Assembly (NCBI GenBank): GCA_947650365.1
Contig: OX393556.1
Coordinates: 80,356,579-80,420,578 of the forward strand
Direction: 5' to 3'
DNA from: Chamaelirium japonicum
Lineage: Eukaryota > Streptophyta > Magnoliopsida > Liliales > Melanthiaceae
DNA length: 64,000 nt
Below, one piece after another: positions 13,479-27,977 of this stretch (position 1 is its first letter; each line of letters starts with the position of its first letter). The translations under genes were made by a program, and so were the position numbers. The notes below the pieces were generated by a model that worked only from the letters and a program-made list of their open reading frames with translations, ran no database searches and was not told the origin of the DNA.

Positions 13479-13827
13479 TATGGATACATTCGTGCGAATG
13501 AATTAGAATGGATCATACGAATGAGTAAGAATGGATCGTACGAATGAAATAGAATGGATTGTGCGAATGAATTAGAATAGATCGTACGAATGAATTAGAA
13601 TGGATCGTGTGAAAGAATTAGAATGGATTGTATGAACGAATTAGAATAGATCGTATGAATGAATTAGAATGGATCGTACGAATGAATTAGAATGGATCGT
13701 ACGAATGAACTTGAATGGATACATTCGTGCGAATGAATTAGAATGGATCGTACGAATGAATTAGAATGGATCGTACGAATGAATTAGAATGGATCTTACG
13801 AATGAATTAGAATGGATCGTACGAATG
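13479..13827 (+). repeat. Satellite block 14 (F)
   Basis: Short F block matched by 30559-30953, 50555-50880 and 55207-55532, whose lengths differ mostly by whole units. Ends at J5. Confidence 0.95.
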
Positions 13828-14418
13828 CACGATCCATGCTAATTCATTCGTTCGATCAATTCTAATTCATTAGCACGATCCATTCTAATTCATTCGTACG
13901 ATCCATTCTAATTCATTCGCACGATCCATTCTAATTCATTCGTATGATCCATTCAAATTCTTTCACACGATCCATTCTAATTCATTCGTACGATCTATTC
14001 TAATTCATTCGTACGATCCATTCTAATTTCATTCGTACGATCCATTCTAATTCATTCGCTAGAATGTATCCATTCTAATCCATTCGTACGTTCCATTCTA
14101 ATCCATTCGTACGATCCATTCTAATTCATTCGCATGAATGTAACCATTCTAATTCATTCATTTGATCCATTCTAATTCATTCGTACGATCCATTCTAATT
14201 CATTCGTCCGATCCATTCTAATTTATTCGCACGAATGTATCCATTCTAATCCATTCGTAAGATCCATTCTAATTCATTCGTACGATCCATTCTAATTCAT
14301 TCATACGATCCATTCTAATTCATTAATATGATCCATTCTAATTCATTCGTACGATCCATTCTAATTCATATGCACAAAGGTATCCATTCTAATTCATTCG
14401 TACGATCCATTCTAATTC
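13828..14418 (-). repeat. Satellite block 15 (R)
   Basis: Same length (591 bp) as 30954-31544. Contains a 24-bp unit (CTAATTTCATTC, 14033) and the R marker CATATGCACAAAGG near 14367. Ends at K2. Confidence 0.95.
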
Positions 14419-15198
14419 AGGATCGTACGAATGAATTAGAATGGATACATTCGTACGAATAAATTAGAATGGATCGTGCGAATGAATTAGAATGGATCGT
14501 GCGAATGAATTAGAATGGATCGTACGAATGAATTAGAATGGATCATACGAATGAACTAGAATGGATACATTCGTGCGAATGAATTAGAATGGATAGTACG
14601 AATGAATTAGAATGGATCGTACGAATGAATTAGAATGGATCGTACGAATGAATTAGAATGGATACATTCGTGCGAATGAATTATAATGGATCGGACGAAT
14701 GAATTAGAATGGATCGTACGAATGAATTAGAATGGATCAAATGAATGAATTAGAATGGTTACATTCATGCGAATGAATTAGAATGGATCGTACGAATGGA
14801 TTAGAATGGATCGTACGAATGGATTAGAATGGATACATTCGAGCGAATGAATAAGAATGGATCGTACGAATGAAATTAGAATGGATCGTACGAATGAATT
14901 AGAATAGATCGTACGAATGAATTAGAATGGATTGTACGAATGAATTAGAATGGATCGTACGAATAAATTAGAATGGATACATTCGTCCGAATGAATTAGA
15001 ATGGATCATACGAATGAGTAAGAATGGATCGTACGAATGAAATAGAATAGATTGTACGAATGAATTAGAATGGATCCTACGAATGAATTAGAATGGATCG
15101 TGTGAAAGAATTAGAATGGATTGTATGAATGAATTAGAATGGATCGTATGAATGAATTAGAATGGATCGTGCGAATGATTTCGAATGGATCGTACGAA
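14419..15198 (+). repeat. Satellite block 16 (F)
   Basis: Matched by 31545-32370, 32980-33782 and 51495-52297. Holds the CAAATGAATG/GGTTACATTCATGCG pair and a 24-bp unit GAATGAAATTAG near 14872. Ends at J1. Confidence 0.95.
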
Positions 15199-15878
15199 TT
15201 CATTCTAATTCATTCATACAATCCATTCAAATTCTTTCACACGATCCATTCTAATTCATTCGTTTGTTCCATTCTAATTCATTAGCACGATCCATGCTAA
15301 TTCATTCGTTCGATCAATTCTAATTCATTAGCACGATCCATTCTAATTCATTCGTACGATCCATTCTAATTCATTCGTAAGATCCATTCTAATTCATTCG
15401 TACGATCCATTCTAATTCATTCGCACGAATGTATCCATTCTAGTTCATTCGTACGATCCATTCTAATTCATTCGTACGATCCATTCTAATTCATTCGCAC
15501 GATCCATTCTAATTCATTCGTACGATCAATTCTAATTCATTCATACGATCAATTCTAATTCATTCGCACGAATGTATATAATTCATTCGTACAATCCATT
15601 CTATTTCATTCGTACGATCCATTCTTACTCATTTGTATGATCCATTCTAATTCATTCGTATGATCCATTCTATTTCATTCGTACGATCCATTCTAATTCA
15701 TTCGTACGATCCATTCTATTTCATTCGTACGATCCATTCTTACTCATTCGTATGATCCATTCTAATTCATTCGTATGATCCATTCTAATTCATTCGTACG
15801 ATCAATTCTAATTCATTCGTACGATCAATTCTAATTCATTCGCACGAATGTATCCATTCTAATTCATTCGTACGATCC
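15199..15878 (-). repeat. Satellite block 17 (R)
   Basis: Counterpart of 33783-34186, with 276 bp (12 units) extra after the broken unit near 15571. Ends at K3. Confidence 0.94.
15570..15850 (-). repeat. 12-unit insertion in copy A with a truncated seam unit
   Basis: An R unit is cut short at AATGTATATAATTC (about 15571-15584), and then about 12 units rich in CTATTTCATTCG and CTTACTCATT variants follow that are missing between 33783 and 34186 in copy B. The 276-bp difference equals 12x23. The seam is one of the few joins that breaks unit register. Confidence 0.75.
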
Positions 15879-16551
15879 TGAATTAGAATGGATCGTACGA
15901 ATGAATTAGAATGGATCGTACGAATGAACTAGAATGGATACATTCGTGCGAATGAATTAGAATGGATCGTACGAATGAATTAGAATGGATCGTACGAATG
16001 AATTAGAATGGATCATACGAATGAATTAGAATGGATCATACGAATGAGTAAGAATGGATCGTACGAATGAAATAGAATGGATTGTACGAATGAATTAGAA
16101 TGGATTGTACGAATGAATTAGAATGGATCGTGTGAAAGAATTAGAATGGATTGTATGAATGAATTAGAATGGATCATATGAATGAATTAGAATGGATCGT
16201 GCGAATAAATTCGAATGGATCGTACGAATGAATTAGAATGGATCGTACGAATGAATTAGAATGGATACATTCGTGCGAATGAATTAGAATGGATACATTC
16301 GTGCGAAAAAATTAGAATAGATCGTATAAATGAATTAGAATGGATCCTATGAATGAATTAGAATGGATCGTGCGAATGAATTAGAATGGATCATACGAAT
16401 GAATTAGATTGGATCGTGATAATGAATTAGAATTAATCGAACGAATGAATTAGCATGGATCGTGCTAATGAATTAGAATGGAACGTACGAATGAATTAGA
16501 ATGGATCGTGTGAAAGAATTAGAATGGATTGTATGAATGAATTAGAATGAA
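15879..16551 (+). repeat. Satellite block 18 (F)
   Basis: Counterpart of 34187-34836, longer by one 23-bp unit. Contains GTGCTAATG and GATCGAACG variants before a J2 switch in which CGTACG has become CGAACG. Confidence 0.95.
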
Positions 16552-16955
16552 TTCGAACGATCCATTCGAATTCATTCGCACGATCCATTCTAATTCATTC
16601 ATACGATCCATTCTAATTCATTCATACAATCCATTCTAATTCTTTCACACGATCCATTCTAATTCATTCGTAGGATCCATTCTAATTCATTCGTACAATC
16701 TATTCTATTTCATTCGTACGATCCATTTTACTCATTCATATGATCCATTCTAATTCATTCGGACGAATGTATCCATTCTAATTTATTCGTACGATCCATT
16801 CTAATTCATTCATACGATCCATTCTTACTCATTCGTATGATCCATTCTAATTCATTCGTACGATCCATTCTAATTCATTCGTACGATCCATTCTAATTCA
16901 TTCGCACAATCTATTCTAATTCATTTGTACGATCCATTCAAATTCATTCGTACGA
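16552..16955 (-). repeat. Satellite block 19 (R)
   Basis: Counterpart of 34837-35195. Ends at K4, CGATCGTACG. Confidence 0.95.
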
Positions 16956-17543
16956 TCGTACGAATGAATTAGAATGGATCGTACGGAATGAATTAGAATG
17001 GATTGTATGAATGAATTAGAATGGATACATTTGTGCGAATGAAGTAGAATGGATCATACGAATCAGTAAGAATGGATCGTACGAATGAAATAGAATGGAT
17101 CGTACGAATGAATTAGAATGGATCGTACGAATGAATTATAATGGATCGTACGAATGAATTAGAATGGATACATTCGTGCGAATGAATTAGAATAGATCGG
17201 ACGAATGAATTAGAATGGATCGTACGAATGAATTAGAATGGATCAAATGAATGAATAAGAATGGTTACATTCATGCGAATGAATTAGAATGGATCGTGCG
17301 AATGGATTAGAATGGATAGTACGAATGGATTAGAATGGATACATTCGAGCGAATGAATTAGAATGGATCGTACGAATGAATTAGAATGGATCGTACGAAT
17401 GGATTAGAATGGATCCTACGAATGGATTAGAATGGATACCTTTGTGCATATGAATTAGAATGGATCGTACGAATGAATTAGAATGGATCATATTAATGAA
17501 TTAGAATGGATCGTACGAATGAATTAGAATGGATACATTAATG
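16956..17543 (+). repeat. Satellite block 20 (F)
   Basis: Same length (588 bp) as 35196-35783. Carries a 24-bp unit starting CGGAATGAATTAG near 16983. Its J3 switch has decayed (TTAATGCACG), whereas copy B keeps GTGCAC. Confidence 0.95.
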
Positions 17544-17709
17544 CACGATCCATTCTAATTCATTCGCACGAATGTATCCATTCTAAGTCATTCATACGAT
17601 CCATTCTAATTCATTAATATGATCCATTCTAATTCATTCGTATGATCCATTCTAATTCATATGCACAAAGGTATCCATTCTAATTCATTCGTACGATCCA
17701 TTCTAATTC
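17544..17709 (-). repeat. Satellite block 21 (R)
   Basis: Same length (166 bp) as 35784-35949. Contains TTAATATGATCC and the R marker CATATGCACAAAGG near 17659. Ends at K2. Confidence 0.95.
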
Positions 17710-19443
17710 AGGATCGTATGAATGAATTAGAATGGATACATTCGTGCGAATGAATTAGAATTGATCGTACGAATTAATTAGAATGGATCGTGCGAATGAA
17801 TTAGAATGGATCGTACGAATGAATTAGAATGGATCGTACGAATGAACTAGAATGGATACATTCGTGCGAATGTATTAGAATGGATCGTACGAATGAATTA
17901 GAATGGATCGTACGAATGAATTAGAATGGATCTTACGAATGAATTAGAATGGATCGTACGAATGAATTAGAATGGATCGTACGAATGAATTAGAATGGAT
18001 ACATTCGTGCGAATGAATTAGAATGGATCGGACGAATGAATTAGAATGGATCGTACGAATGAATTAGAATGGATCAAATGAATGAATTAGAATGGTTACA
18101 TTCATGCGAATGAATTAGAATGGATCGTACGAATGGATTAGAATGGATCGTACGAATGGATTAGAATGGATATATTCGAGCGAATGAATTAGAATGGATC
18201 GTACGAATGAATTAGAATGGATCGTACGAATGGATTAGAATGGATCCTACGAATGGATTAGAATGGATACCTTTGTGCATATGAATTAGAATGGATCGTA
18301 CGAATGAATTAGAATAGATCATATTAATGAATTAGAAGGGATCGTACGAATGAATTAGAATGGATACATTCGTGCGAATGAATTAGAATGGATCGTGCGA
18401 ATCAATTAGACTGGATCGTGCGAATGAATAAGAATAGATCATACGAATGAATTAGAATGGATCGTACGAATTAATTAGAATGGATACATTCGTGCGAATT
18501 AATTAGAATGGATTGTATGAATGAATTAGAATGGATCGTACGAATGAATTAGAATGGATCATACGAATTAATTAGAATGGATCATACGAATGAATTAGAA
18601 TGGATCGTACGAATGAATTAGAATGGATCGTACGAATGAATTAGAATGGATACATTCGTGCGGATGAATTAGAATGGATTATGCGAATGAATAAGAACAG
18701 GTCGTGCGAATGAATTAGAATGGATCGTACGAATGAATTAGAATGGATCGTGCGAATGAATTAGAATGGATCGTACGAATGAATTAGAATGGATACATTT
18801 GTGCGAATGATTTAGAATGGATCGTACAAATAAATTAGAATGGATCGTATGAATGAATTAGAATGGATCGTACGAATGAAATAGAATGGATCGTGCGAAT
18901 GAATTAGAATGGATTGTACGAATGAATTAGAATGGATCGTACGAATGAACTAGAATGGATACATTCGTGCGAATGAATTAGAATGGATCGTACGAATGAA
19001 TTAGCATGGATCGTACGAATGAATTAGAATGGATCTTACGAATGAATTAGAATGGATCATACGAATGAATTAGAATGGATCGTACGATTGAATTAGAATG
19101 GATACATTCGTGCGAATGAATTAGAATGGATCGGACAAATGAATTAGAATGGATCGTACAAATGAATTAGAATGGATCGTACGAATGAATTAGAATGGAT
19201 CGTACGAATGAATTAGAATGGATACATTCGTCCGAATGAATTAGAATGGATCATACGAATGAGTAAGAATGGATCGTACGAATGAAATAGAATAGATTGT
19301 ACGAATGAATTAGAATGGATCCTACGAATGAATTAGAATGGATCGTGTGAAAGAATTAGAATGGATTGTATGAATGAATTAGAATAGATCGTATGAATGA
19401 ATTAGAATGGATCGTGCGAATGAATTCGAATGGATCGTACGAA
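17710..19443 (+). repeat. Satellite block 22 (F)
   Basis: Same length (1734 bp) as 35950-37683, with scattered point differences only. Contains the CAAATGAATG pair near 18073 and F marker ACCTTTGTGCATATG near 18267. Ends at J1. Confidence 0.95.
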
Positions 19444-19788
19444 TTCTTTCTAATTCATTCATACAATCCATTCTAATTCTTTCACATGATCCATTCTAAT
19501 TCATTCGTAGGATCCATTCTAATTCATTCGTACAATCTATTCTATTTCATTCGTACGATCCATTCTTACTCATTCGTTTGATCCATTCTAATTCATTCGG
19601 ACAAATTTATCCATTCTAATTTATTCGTACGATCCATTCTAATTCATTCGTACAATCCATTCTTACTCATTCATACGATCCATTCTGATTCCTTTGTACG
19701 AACCATTCTAATTCCTTCGTACGATCCATTCTAATTCATTCGCACGATCCATTCTAATTCTTTCATACAATCCATTCTAATTCTTTCG
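19444..19788 (-). repeat. Satellite block 23 (R)
   Basis: Counterpart of 37684-38074, shorter by one 46-bp pair. Ends at K7. Confidence 0.95.
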
Positions 19789-22046
19789 TGCGAATGAATT
19801 AGAATGGATACCTTTGTGCATATGAATTAGAATGGATCGTATGAATGAATTAGAATGGATCATATTAATGAATTAGAATGGATCGTATGAATGAATTAGA
19901 ATGGATACATTTGTGCGAATGAATTAGAATGGATCGTTCGAATCAATTAGACTGGATCGTGCGAATGAATAAGAATAGATCATACGAATGAATTAGAATG
20001 GATCGTACGAATTAATTAGAATGGATACATTCGTACGAATGAATTAGAATGGACTGTATGAATGAATTAGAATGGATCGTACGAATGAATTAGAATGGAT
20101 CATACGAATTAATTAGAATGGATCATACGAATGAATTAGAATGGATCGTACGAATGAATTAGAATGGATCGTACGAATGAATTAGAATGGATCGTGCGAA
20201 TGAATTAGAATGGATCGTACGAATGAATTAGAATGGATACATTTGTGCGAATGAATTAGAATGGATCATACGAATGAATTAGAATGGATCGTATGAATAA
20301 ATTAGAATGGATTGTACGAATGAATTAGAATGGATCGTGCGAATGAATTAGAATGGATCGTAAGAATGAATTAGAATGGATCGTGTGAAAGAATTAGAAT
20401 GGATCGTACGAATGAATTAGAATGGATCGTGTGAATGAATTAGAATGGATCGTACGAATGAATTAGAATGGATACATTTGTGCGAATGAATTAGAATGGA
20501 TCGTACGAATGAATTAGAATGGATCGTATGAATGAATTAGAATGGATCGTACGAATGAATTAGAATGGATCGTGCGAATGAATTAGAATGGATCGTACGA
20601 ATGAATTAGACTGGATCGTACGAATGAACAAGAATGGATACATTCGTGCGAATGAATTAGAATGGATCGTACGAATGAATTAGAATGGATCGTACGAATG
20701 AATTAGAATGGATCGTACGAATGAATTAGAATGGACCGTACGAATGAATTAGAATGGATCGTATGAATAAATTAGAATGGATCGTACGAATGAATTAGAA
20801 TGGATTGTACGAATGAACTAGAATGGATCGTACCAATGAGTAAGAATGGATCGTACGAATGAATAGAATGAATTAGAATGGATCGGACGAATGACTTAGA
20901 ATGGATCGTATGAATGAATTAGAATGGATCGTATGAATGAATTAGAATGGATCGTACGAATGAATTAGAATTGATCGTGCGAATGAATTAGAATGGATCG
21001 TACGAATGAATTAGAATGGATCGTGTGAAAGAATTAGAATGGATCGTACGAATGAATTAGAATGGATCGTGCGAATGAATTAGAATGGATCGTACGAATG
21101 AATTAGAATGGATACATTTGTGCGAATGAATTAGAATGGATCGTACAAATGAATTAGAATGGATCGTATGAATGAATTAGAATGGATCGTACGAATGAAT
21201 TGGAATAGATCGTGCGAATGAATTAGAATGGATCGTACGAATGAATTAGAATGGATAGTACGAATGAACTAGAATGGATACATTCGTGCGAATGAATTAG
21301 AATGGATCATACGAATGAATTAGAATGGATTGTACGAATGAATTAGAATGGATCTTACGAATGAATTAGAATGGATCGTACGAATGAATTAGAATGGATC
21401 GTACGAATGAATTAGAATGGAACGTGCGAATGAATTAGAATGGATCGTACCAATGAGTAAGAATGGATCGTACGAATCAATAGAATGGATCGTATGAATG
21501 AATTAGAATGGATACATTCGTGTGAATGAATTAGAATGGATCGTATGAATGAATTAGAATAGATTTTGTGAATGAATTAGAACTAATCGTACGAATGAAT
21601 TAGAATGGATCGTACGAATAAATTAGAATGGATCGTATGAATGAATTAGAATGGTTACATTCATGCGAATGAATTAGAATGGATCGTACGAACGAATGAA
21701 TTAGAATGGATCGTACGAACGAATGAATTAGAATGGATCGTACGAATGAATTTGAATGGATCGTACGAATGAATTAGAATGGATACATTCGTGCGAATGA
21801 ATTAGAATGGATACATTCGTGCGAAAGAATTAGAATGGATCCTATGAATGAATTAGAATGGATCATGCGAATGAATTAGAATGGATCGTACGAATGAATT
21901 AGAATGGATCGTGCTAATGAATTAGAATTGATCGAACGAATGAATTAGCATGGATCGTGCTAATGAATTAGAATGGAATGTACGAATGAATTAGAATGGA
22001 TCGTGTGAAAGAATTAGAATGGATTGTATGAATGAATTAGAATGAA
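19789..22046 (+). repeat. Satellite block 24 (F)
   Basis: Longest single-strand block. Counterpart of 38075-39687 with about 645 bp extra. Includes 27-bp units with a doubled CGAA (CGTACGAACGAATG) near 21685 and 21714, where copy B has one. Ends at J2. Confidence 0.95.
20236..21480. repeat. 235-bp repeats and a roughly 620-bp duplication in copy A
   Basis: GATACATTTGTGCG units at 20236 and 20471 are 235 bp apart and a third sits at 21111. CAATGAGTAAG units at 20834 and 21451 are 617 bp apart. Copy B has the 235-bp pair (38521 and 38756) but only one version of the longer segment, which explains most of the 645-bp length difference between blocks 19789-22046 and 38075-39687. Confidence 0.8.
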
Positions 22047-22304
22047 TTCGTACGAACAATTCGAATTCATTCACACGATCCATTCTAATTCATTCATACG
22101 ATCCATTCTAATTCATTCGTACGATCCATTCTAATTCATTCGCACAAATGTATCCATTCTAATTCATTCGTACGATCCATTCTAATTCATTCGCACGATC
22201 CATTCTAATTCATTCGTGCAATCCATTCTATTTCATTCGTACGATCCATTCTTACTCATTCGTACGATCCATTCTAATTCATTCACACGATTGTATCCAT
22301 TCGT
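22047..22304 (-). repeat. Satellite block 25 (R)
   Basis: Same length (258 bp) as 39688-39945. Ends at the K5 palindrome CATTCGTACGAATG (22298-22311). Confidence 0.95.
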
Positions 22305-23502
22305 ACGAATGAATTAGAATAGATTGTACGAATGAATTAGAATGGATCGTACGAATGAATTAGAATGGATCGTACGAAGGAATTTGAATGGATCGTACGA
22401 ATGAATTAGAATGGATCGTACGAATGAATTAGAATAGATCGTACGAATGAATTAGAATGGATCGTACGAAGGAATTAGAATGGATCGTACGAATGAATTA
22501 GAATGGATATATTCGTGCAAATGAATTAGAATGGATCGTATGAATGTATTAGAATGGATCGTAAGAGTGAATTAGAATGGATCGTACGAAAGAATTAGAA
22601 TGGATGGTATGAATGAATTAGAATGGATCGTACGAATGAATTAGAATGGATCATACGAATTAATTAGAATGGATCATACGAATGAATTAGAATGGATCGT
22701 ACGAATGAATTAGAATGGATCGTACGAATGAATTAGAATGGATCATACGAATGAATTAGAATGGATCATACGAATGAGTAAGAATGGATCGTACGAATGA
22801 AATAGAATGGACTGTACGAATGAATTAGAATGGATATATTCGTGCGAATGAATTAGAATGGATCGTATGAATGAATTAGAATGGATCGTACGAATGAATT
22901 AGAATGGATCGTACGAATGAATTAGAATGCATCGTACGAAAGAATTAGAATGGATATATTCGTGCGAATAAATTAGAATGGATCGTACGAATGAATTAGA
23001 CTGGATCGTACGAATGAATTTGAATGGATACATTTGTGCGAATGAATCTAAATGGATTGTATGAATGAATTACAATGGATCGTACGAATGAATTAGAATG
23101 GATCGTACGAATGAATTAGAATAGCTCATACGAATAAATTAGAATGAATCGTATGAATGAATTAGAATGGTTACATTCGTGCGAATAAATTAGAATAGAT
23201 CGTAAGAATGAATTAGAATGGATCGTACGAATAAATTAGAATGGATCGTGGGAATGAATTAGAATGGATCGTACGAATGAATTAGAATGGATCCACCGAA
23301 TGAGTTAGAATGGATCTTACGAATGAATTTGAATGGATTGTACGAATGAATTAGAATGGATTGTGCGAATGAATTAGAATGGATAGTATGAATGAATAAG
23401 AATGGATCGTACGAATGAATTAGAATGGATCGTGCGAATGAATTAGCATGAATCGTACGAATGCATTAGAATGGATCGTACGAATGAATTAGAATGAATC
23501 TT
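22305..23502 (+). repeat. Satellite block 26 (F)
   Basis: Same length (1198 bp) as 39946-41143. The second half also matches block 12 (GAATAGCTCATACG near 23122, GATCCACCGAATGAG near 23290), so copy A holds this module twice. Ends at a J4 switch decayed to CTTACG. Confidence 0.95.
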
Positions 23503-24728
23503 ACGATCCATTCTAATTCATTCGTACAATCCATTCTAATTCATTCGCACGAATGTATCCATTCTAGTTCATTCGTATGATCCATTCTAATTCATTCGTA
23601 CGATCCATTCTAATTCATTCGTATGATCCATTCTAATTAATTCATATGATCCATTCTAATTCATTCGTACGATCCCTTCTAATTCATTTATACAATCCAT
23701 TCTAATTCATTCGCACGAATGTATACATTCTAATTAATTCGTACGATCCATTCTAATTCATTCGTATGATCCATTCTTATTCATTCGCATGATCCAGTCT
23801 AATGGATTCGCACGATCCATTCTAATTCATTCGCACGAATGTAACCATTCTAATTCATTCGTACGATCCATTCTAATTCATTAATATGATCCATTCTAAT
23901 TCATTCACACGATCCATTCTAATTCATTCGTACGATCCATTCTAATTCATTCGTACGATCCATTCTAATTCATTCGCACGATCCATTCTAATTCATTCGT
24001 ACAATCTATTCTATTTCATTCGTACGATCCATTCTTACTCATTCGTATGATCCATTCTAATTCATTCGGACGAATGTATCCATTCTAATTTATTCGTACA
24101 ATCCATTCTAATTCATTCGTACAATACATTCTATTTCATTCGTACGATCCATTCTTACTCATTCGTATGATCCATTCTAATTCATTCGTATGATCCATTC
24201 TAATTCATTCGTACGATTTATTCTAATTCATTCGTACAATCCATTCTATTTCATTCGTACGATCCATTCTTACTCATTCGTATGATCCATTCTAATTCAT
24301 TCGCACGAATGTATCCATTCTAAATCATTCGTACGATCCATTCTAATTCATTCGTACGATCCATTCTAAATCATTCGTACAATCCATTCTATTTCATTCG
24401 TACGATCAATTCTAATTCATTAGCACGATCCATTCTAATTCATTCGTACGATCCATTCAAATTCATTCGCACGATCCATTCTAATTCATTCGTACAATCC
24501 ATTCTATTTCATTCGTACGATCCATTCTTACTCATTCGTATGATCCATTCTAATTGATTCGCACGAATGTATCCATTCTAATCCATTTGTACGATCCATT
24601 CTAATCCATTCGTACGATCCATTCTAATTCATTCGCATGAATGTAACCATTCTAATTCTTTCATTTGATCCATTCTAATTCATTCGTACGATCCATTCTA
24701 ATTCATTCGTCCGATCCATTCTAATTCA
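23503..24728 (-). repeat. Satellite block 27 (R), end of copy A
   Basis: Counterpart of 41144-42330. Starts like block 13 (AGTCTAATGGATTCG near 23797). Rich in CTATTTCATTCG plus CTTACTCATTCG pairs. Ends at CATTCGTGCGAATG, where copy B starts. Confidence 0.95.
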
Positions 24729-25627
24729 TTCGTGCGAATGAATTAGAATGGATCACACGAATGAGTAAGAATGGATCGTACGAATGAAATAGAATGGATT
24801 GTGTGAATGAATTAGAATGGATCGTACGAATGAATTAGAATGGATCGTGTGAAAGAATTAGAATGGATTGTATGAATGAATTAGAATAGATCGTATGAAT
24901 GAATTAGAATGGATCGTATAAATGAATTAGAATGGATCGTACGAATGAATTAGAATGGATCGTACGAATGAATTAGAATGGATCGTACGAATGAATTTGA
25001 ATGGATCTTACGAATGAATTAGAATGGATCGTACGAATGAATTAGAATGGATCGTACGAATAAATTAGAATGGATACCCGAATGAATTAGAATGGATCAT
25101 ACGAATGAGTAAGAATGGATCGTGCGAATGAATTAAAATGGATCGTACGAATGAATTAGAATGGATACATTTGTGCGAATGAATTAGAATGGATCGTACG
25201 AATGAATTAGAATGGATCGTATGAAAGAATTATAATGGATCGTACGAATGAATTAGAATGGATCGTGTGAATCAATTAGAATGGATCCTATGAATGAATT
25301 AGAATGGATCGTGCGAATGAATTAGAATGGATACATTCATCCGAATGAATTAGAATGGATCATACGAATGAGTAAGAATGGATCGTGCGAATGAATTAGA
25401 ATGGATCGTACAAATGAATTAGAATGGATATATTCGTGCAAATGAATTAGAATGGATCGTATGAATGGATTAGAATGGATCGTATGAGTGAATTAGAATG
25501 GATCGTACAAATGAATTAGAATGGATCGTACGAATGAATTAGAATGGATCATATTAATGAATTAGAATGGATCGTACGAATGAATTAGAATGGATACATT
25601 CGTGCGAATGAATTAGAATGGATCGTG
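24729..25627 (+). repeat. Satellite block 28 (F), start of copy B
   Basis: Counterpart of 7461-8336 with one extra unit. Ends at J3 GTGCAC. Confidence 0.95.
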
Positions 25628-26259
25628 CACGAATGTATCCATTCTAATTCATTCGTACGATCCATTCTGCACAGAGGTATCCATTCTAATCCATTCGTAG
25701 GATCCATTCTAATCCATTCGTACGATCCATTCTAATTCATTCGTACGATCCATTCTAATTCATTCGCTCGAATGTATCCATTCTAGTCCATTCGTACGAT
25801 CCATTCTAATCCATTCGTACGATCCATTCTAATCCATTCGTACGATCCATTCTAATTCATTCGCATGAATGTAACCATTGTAATTCATTCATTTGATCCA
25901 TTCTAATTCATTCGTACGATCCATTCTAATTCATTCGTCCGATCCATTCTAATTCATTCGCACGAATGTATCCATTCTAATTCATTCGTACGATCCATTC
26001 TAATTCATTCGTACGATCCATTCTAATTCATTCGTAAGATCCATTCTAATTCATTCGTACGATCCATTCTAATTCATTCGTACGATCCATTCTAATTCAT
26101 TTGCACAAATGTATCCATTCTAGTTCATTTGTACGATCCATTCTAATTCATTCGTACGATCCATTCTAATTCATTCGCACGATACATTCTAATTCATTCG
26201 TACGATCAATTCTAATTCATCCGCACGAATGTATCCATTCTAATTCATTCGTACGATCC
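25628..26259 (-). repeat. Satellite block 29 (R)
   Basis: Same length as 8337-8968. The truncated marker here reads CTGCACAGAGG. Ends at K3. Confidence 0.95.
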
Positions 26260-27918
26260 TGAATTAGAATGGATCGTACGAATGAATTAGAATGGATACC
26301 TTTGTACATATGAATTAGAATGGATTGTACGAATGAATTAGAATGGATCATATTAATGAATTAGAATGGATCGTACGAATGAATTAGAATGGATACATTC
26401 GTGTCAATGAATTAGAATGGATCGTACAAATGAATTAGAATGGATCGTACGAATGAACTAGAATGGATACATTCGTGCGAATGAATTAGAATGGATCGTA
26501 CGAATGAATTAAAATGGATCGTACGAATGAATTAGAATGGATCTTACGAATGAATTAGAATGGATCGTACGAATGAATTAGAATGGATCATATTAATGAA
26601 TTAGAATGGATCGTACGAATGAATTAGAATTGATACATTCGTGCGAATGAATTAGAATGGATCGGACGAATGAATTAGAATGGATCGTACGAATGAATTA
26701 GAATGGATCAAATGAATGAATTAGAATGGTTACATTCATGCGAATGAATTAGAATGGATCGTACGAATGGATTAGAATGGATACATTCGAGCGAATGAAT
26801 TAGAATGGATCGTACGAATGAATTAGAATGGATCGTACAAATGGATTAGAATGGATCCAACGAATGGATTAGAATGGATACCTTTGTGCATATGAATTAG
26901 AATGGATCGTACGAATGAATTAGAATGGATCATATTAATGAATTAGAATGGATCGTACGAATGAATTAGAATGGATACATTCGTGCGAATGAATTAGAAT
27001 GGATCGTGCGAATCAATTAGACTGGATCGTGCGAATGAATAAGAATAGATCATACGAATGAATTAGAATGGATCGTACGAATTAATTAGAATGGATACAT
27101 TCATGCGAATGAATTAGAATGGATTGTATGAATGAATTAGAATGGATCGTACGAATGAATTAGAATGGATCATACAAATTAATTAGAATGGATCATACGA
27201 ATGAATTAGAATGGATCGTACGAATGAATTAGAATGGATCGTACGAATGAATTAGAACGGATACATTCGTGTGAATGAATTAGAATGGATCGTATGAATG
27301 AATTAGAATAGATTTTGTGAATGAATTAGAACTGATCGTACGAATGAATTAGAATAGATACATTCGTGCGAATGAATTAGAATGGATTGTATGAATGAAT
27401 TAGAATGGATCGTACGAATGAATTAGAATGGATCGTATGAGTGAATTAGAATGGATACGAAGGAATTAGAATGGATCGTACGAATGAATTAGAATGGATC
27501 GTACGAAGGAATTAGAATGGATCGTACGAATGAATTAGAATGGATCGTACGAATGAATTAGAATGGATCGTACGAAGGAATTAGAATGGATCGTACGAAT
27601 GAATTAGAATGGATCGTACGAAGGAATTAGAATGGATCGTACGAATGAATTAGAATGGATCGTACGAATGAACTAGAATGGATACATTCGTGCGAATGAA
27701 TTAGAATGGATCGTACGAATAAATTAGAATGGATCGTACGAATGAATTAGAATGGATCTTACGAATGAATTAGAATGGATCGTACGAATGAATTAGAATG
27801 GATCGTACGAATGAATTAGAATGGATCGTATGAATGAATTAGAATGGATCGTACGAATGAGTGAGAATGGATCGTACGAATGAATTAGAATGGATCGTAC
27901 GAATGAAATAGAATGGAT
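26260..27918 (+). repeat. Satellite block 30 (F)
   Basis: Counterpart of 8969-10747, 120 bp shorter. F markers near 26294 (changed to TGTACATATG) and 26878. Ends at J6. Confidence 0.95.
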
Positions 27919-27977
27919 TCGCACGAATGTATCCATTCTAATTCATTCGTACGATCCATTCTAATTCACTAGCACGA
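27919..27977 (-). repeat. Satellite block 31 (R), 59-bp inverted island
   Basis: Looks identical by eye to 10748-10806, with the same J6 entry and K4 exit. Confidence 0.95.

Larger units (their letters stand above)
7461..24728. repeat. Higher-order repeat, copy A (about 17.3 kb)
   Basis: Strand blocks from 7461 to 24728 are repeated in the same order, orientation and nearly the same lengths from 24729 onward. Rare marker units recur at matching places, for example GAATAGCTCATACG near 12281 and 29385, the GCAT hairpin at 11682 and 28807, and GGAATGAATTAG near 16983 and 35221. Copy-specific differences include 276 bp (12 units) extra near 15570-15850 and about 645 bp extra within 19789-22046. 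Confidence 0.93.
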
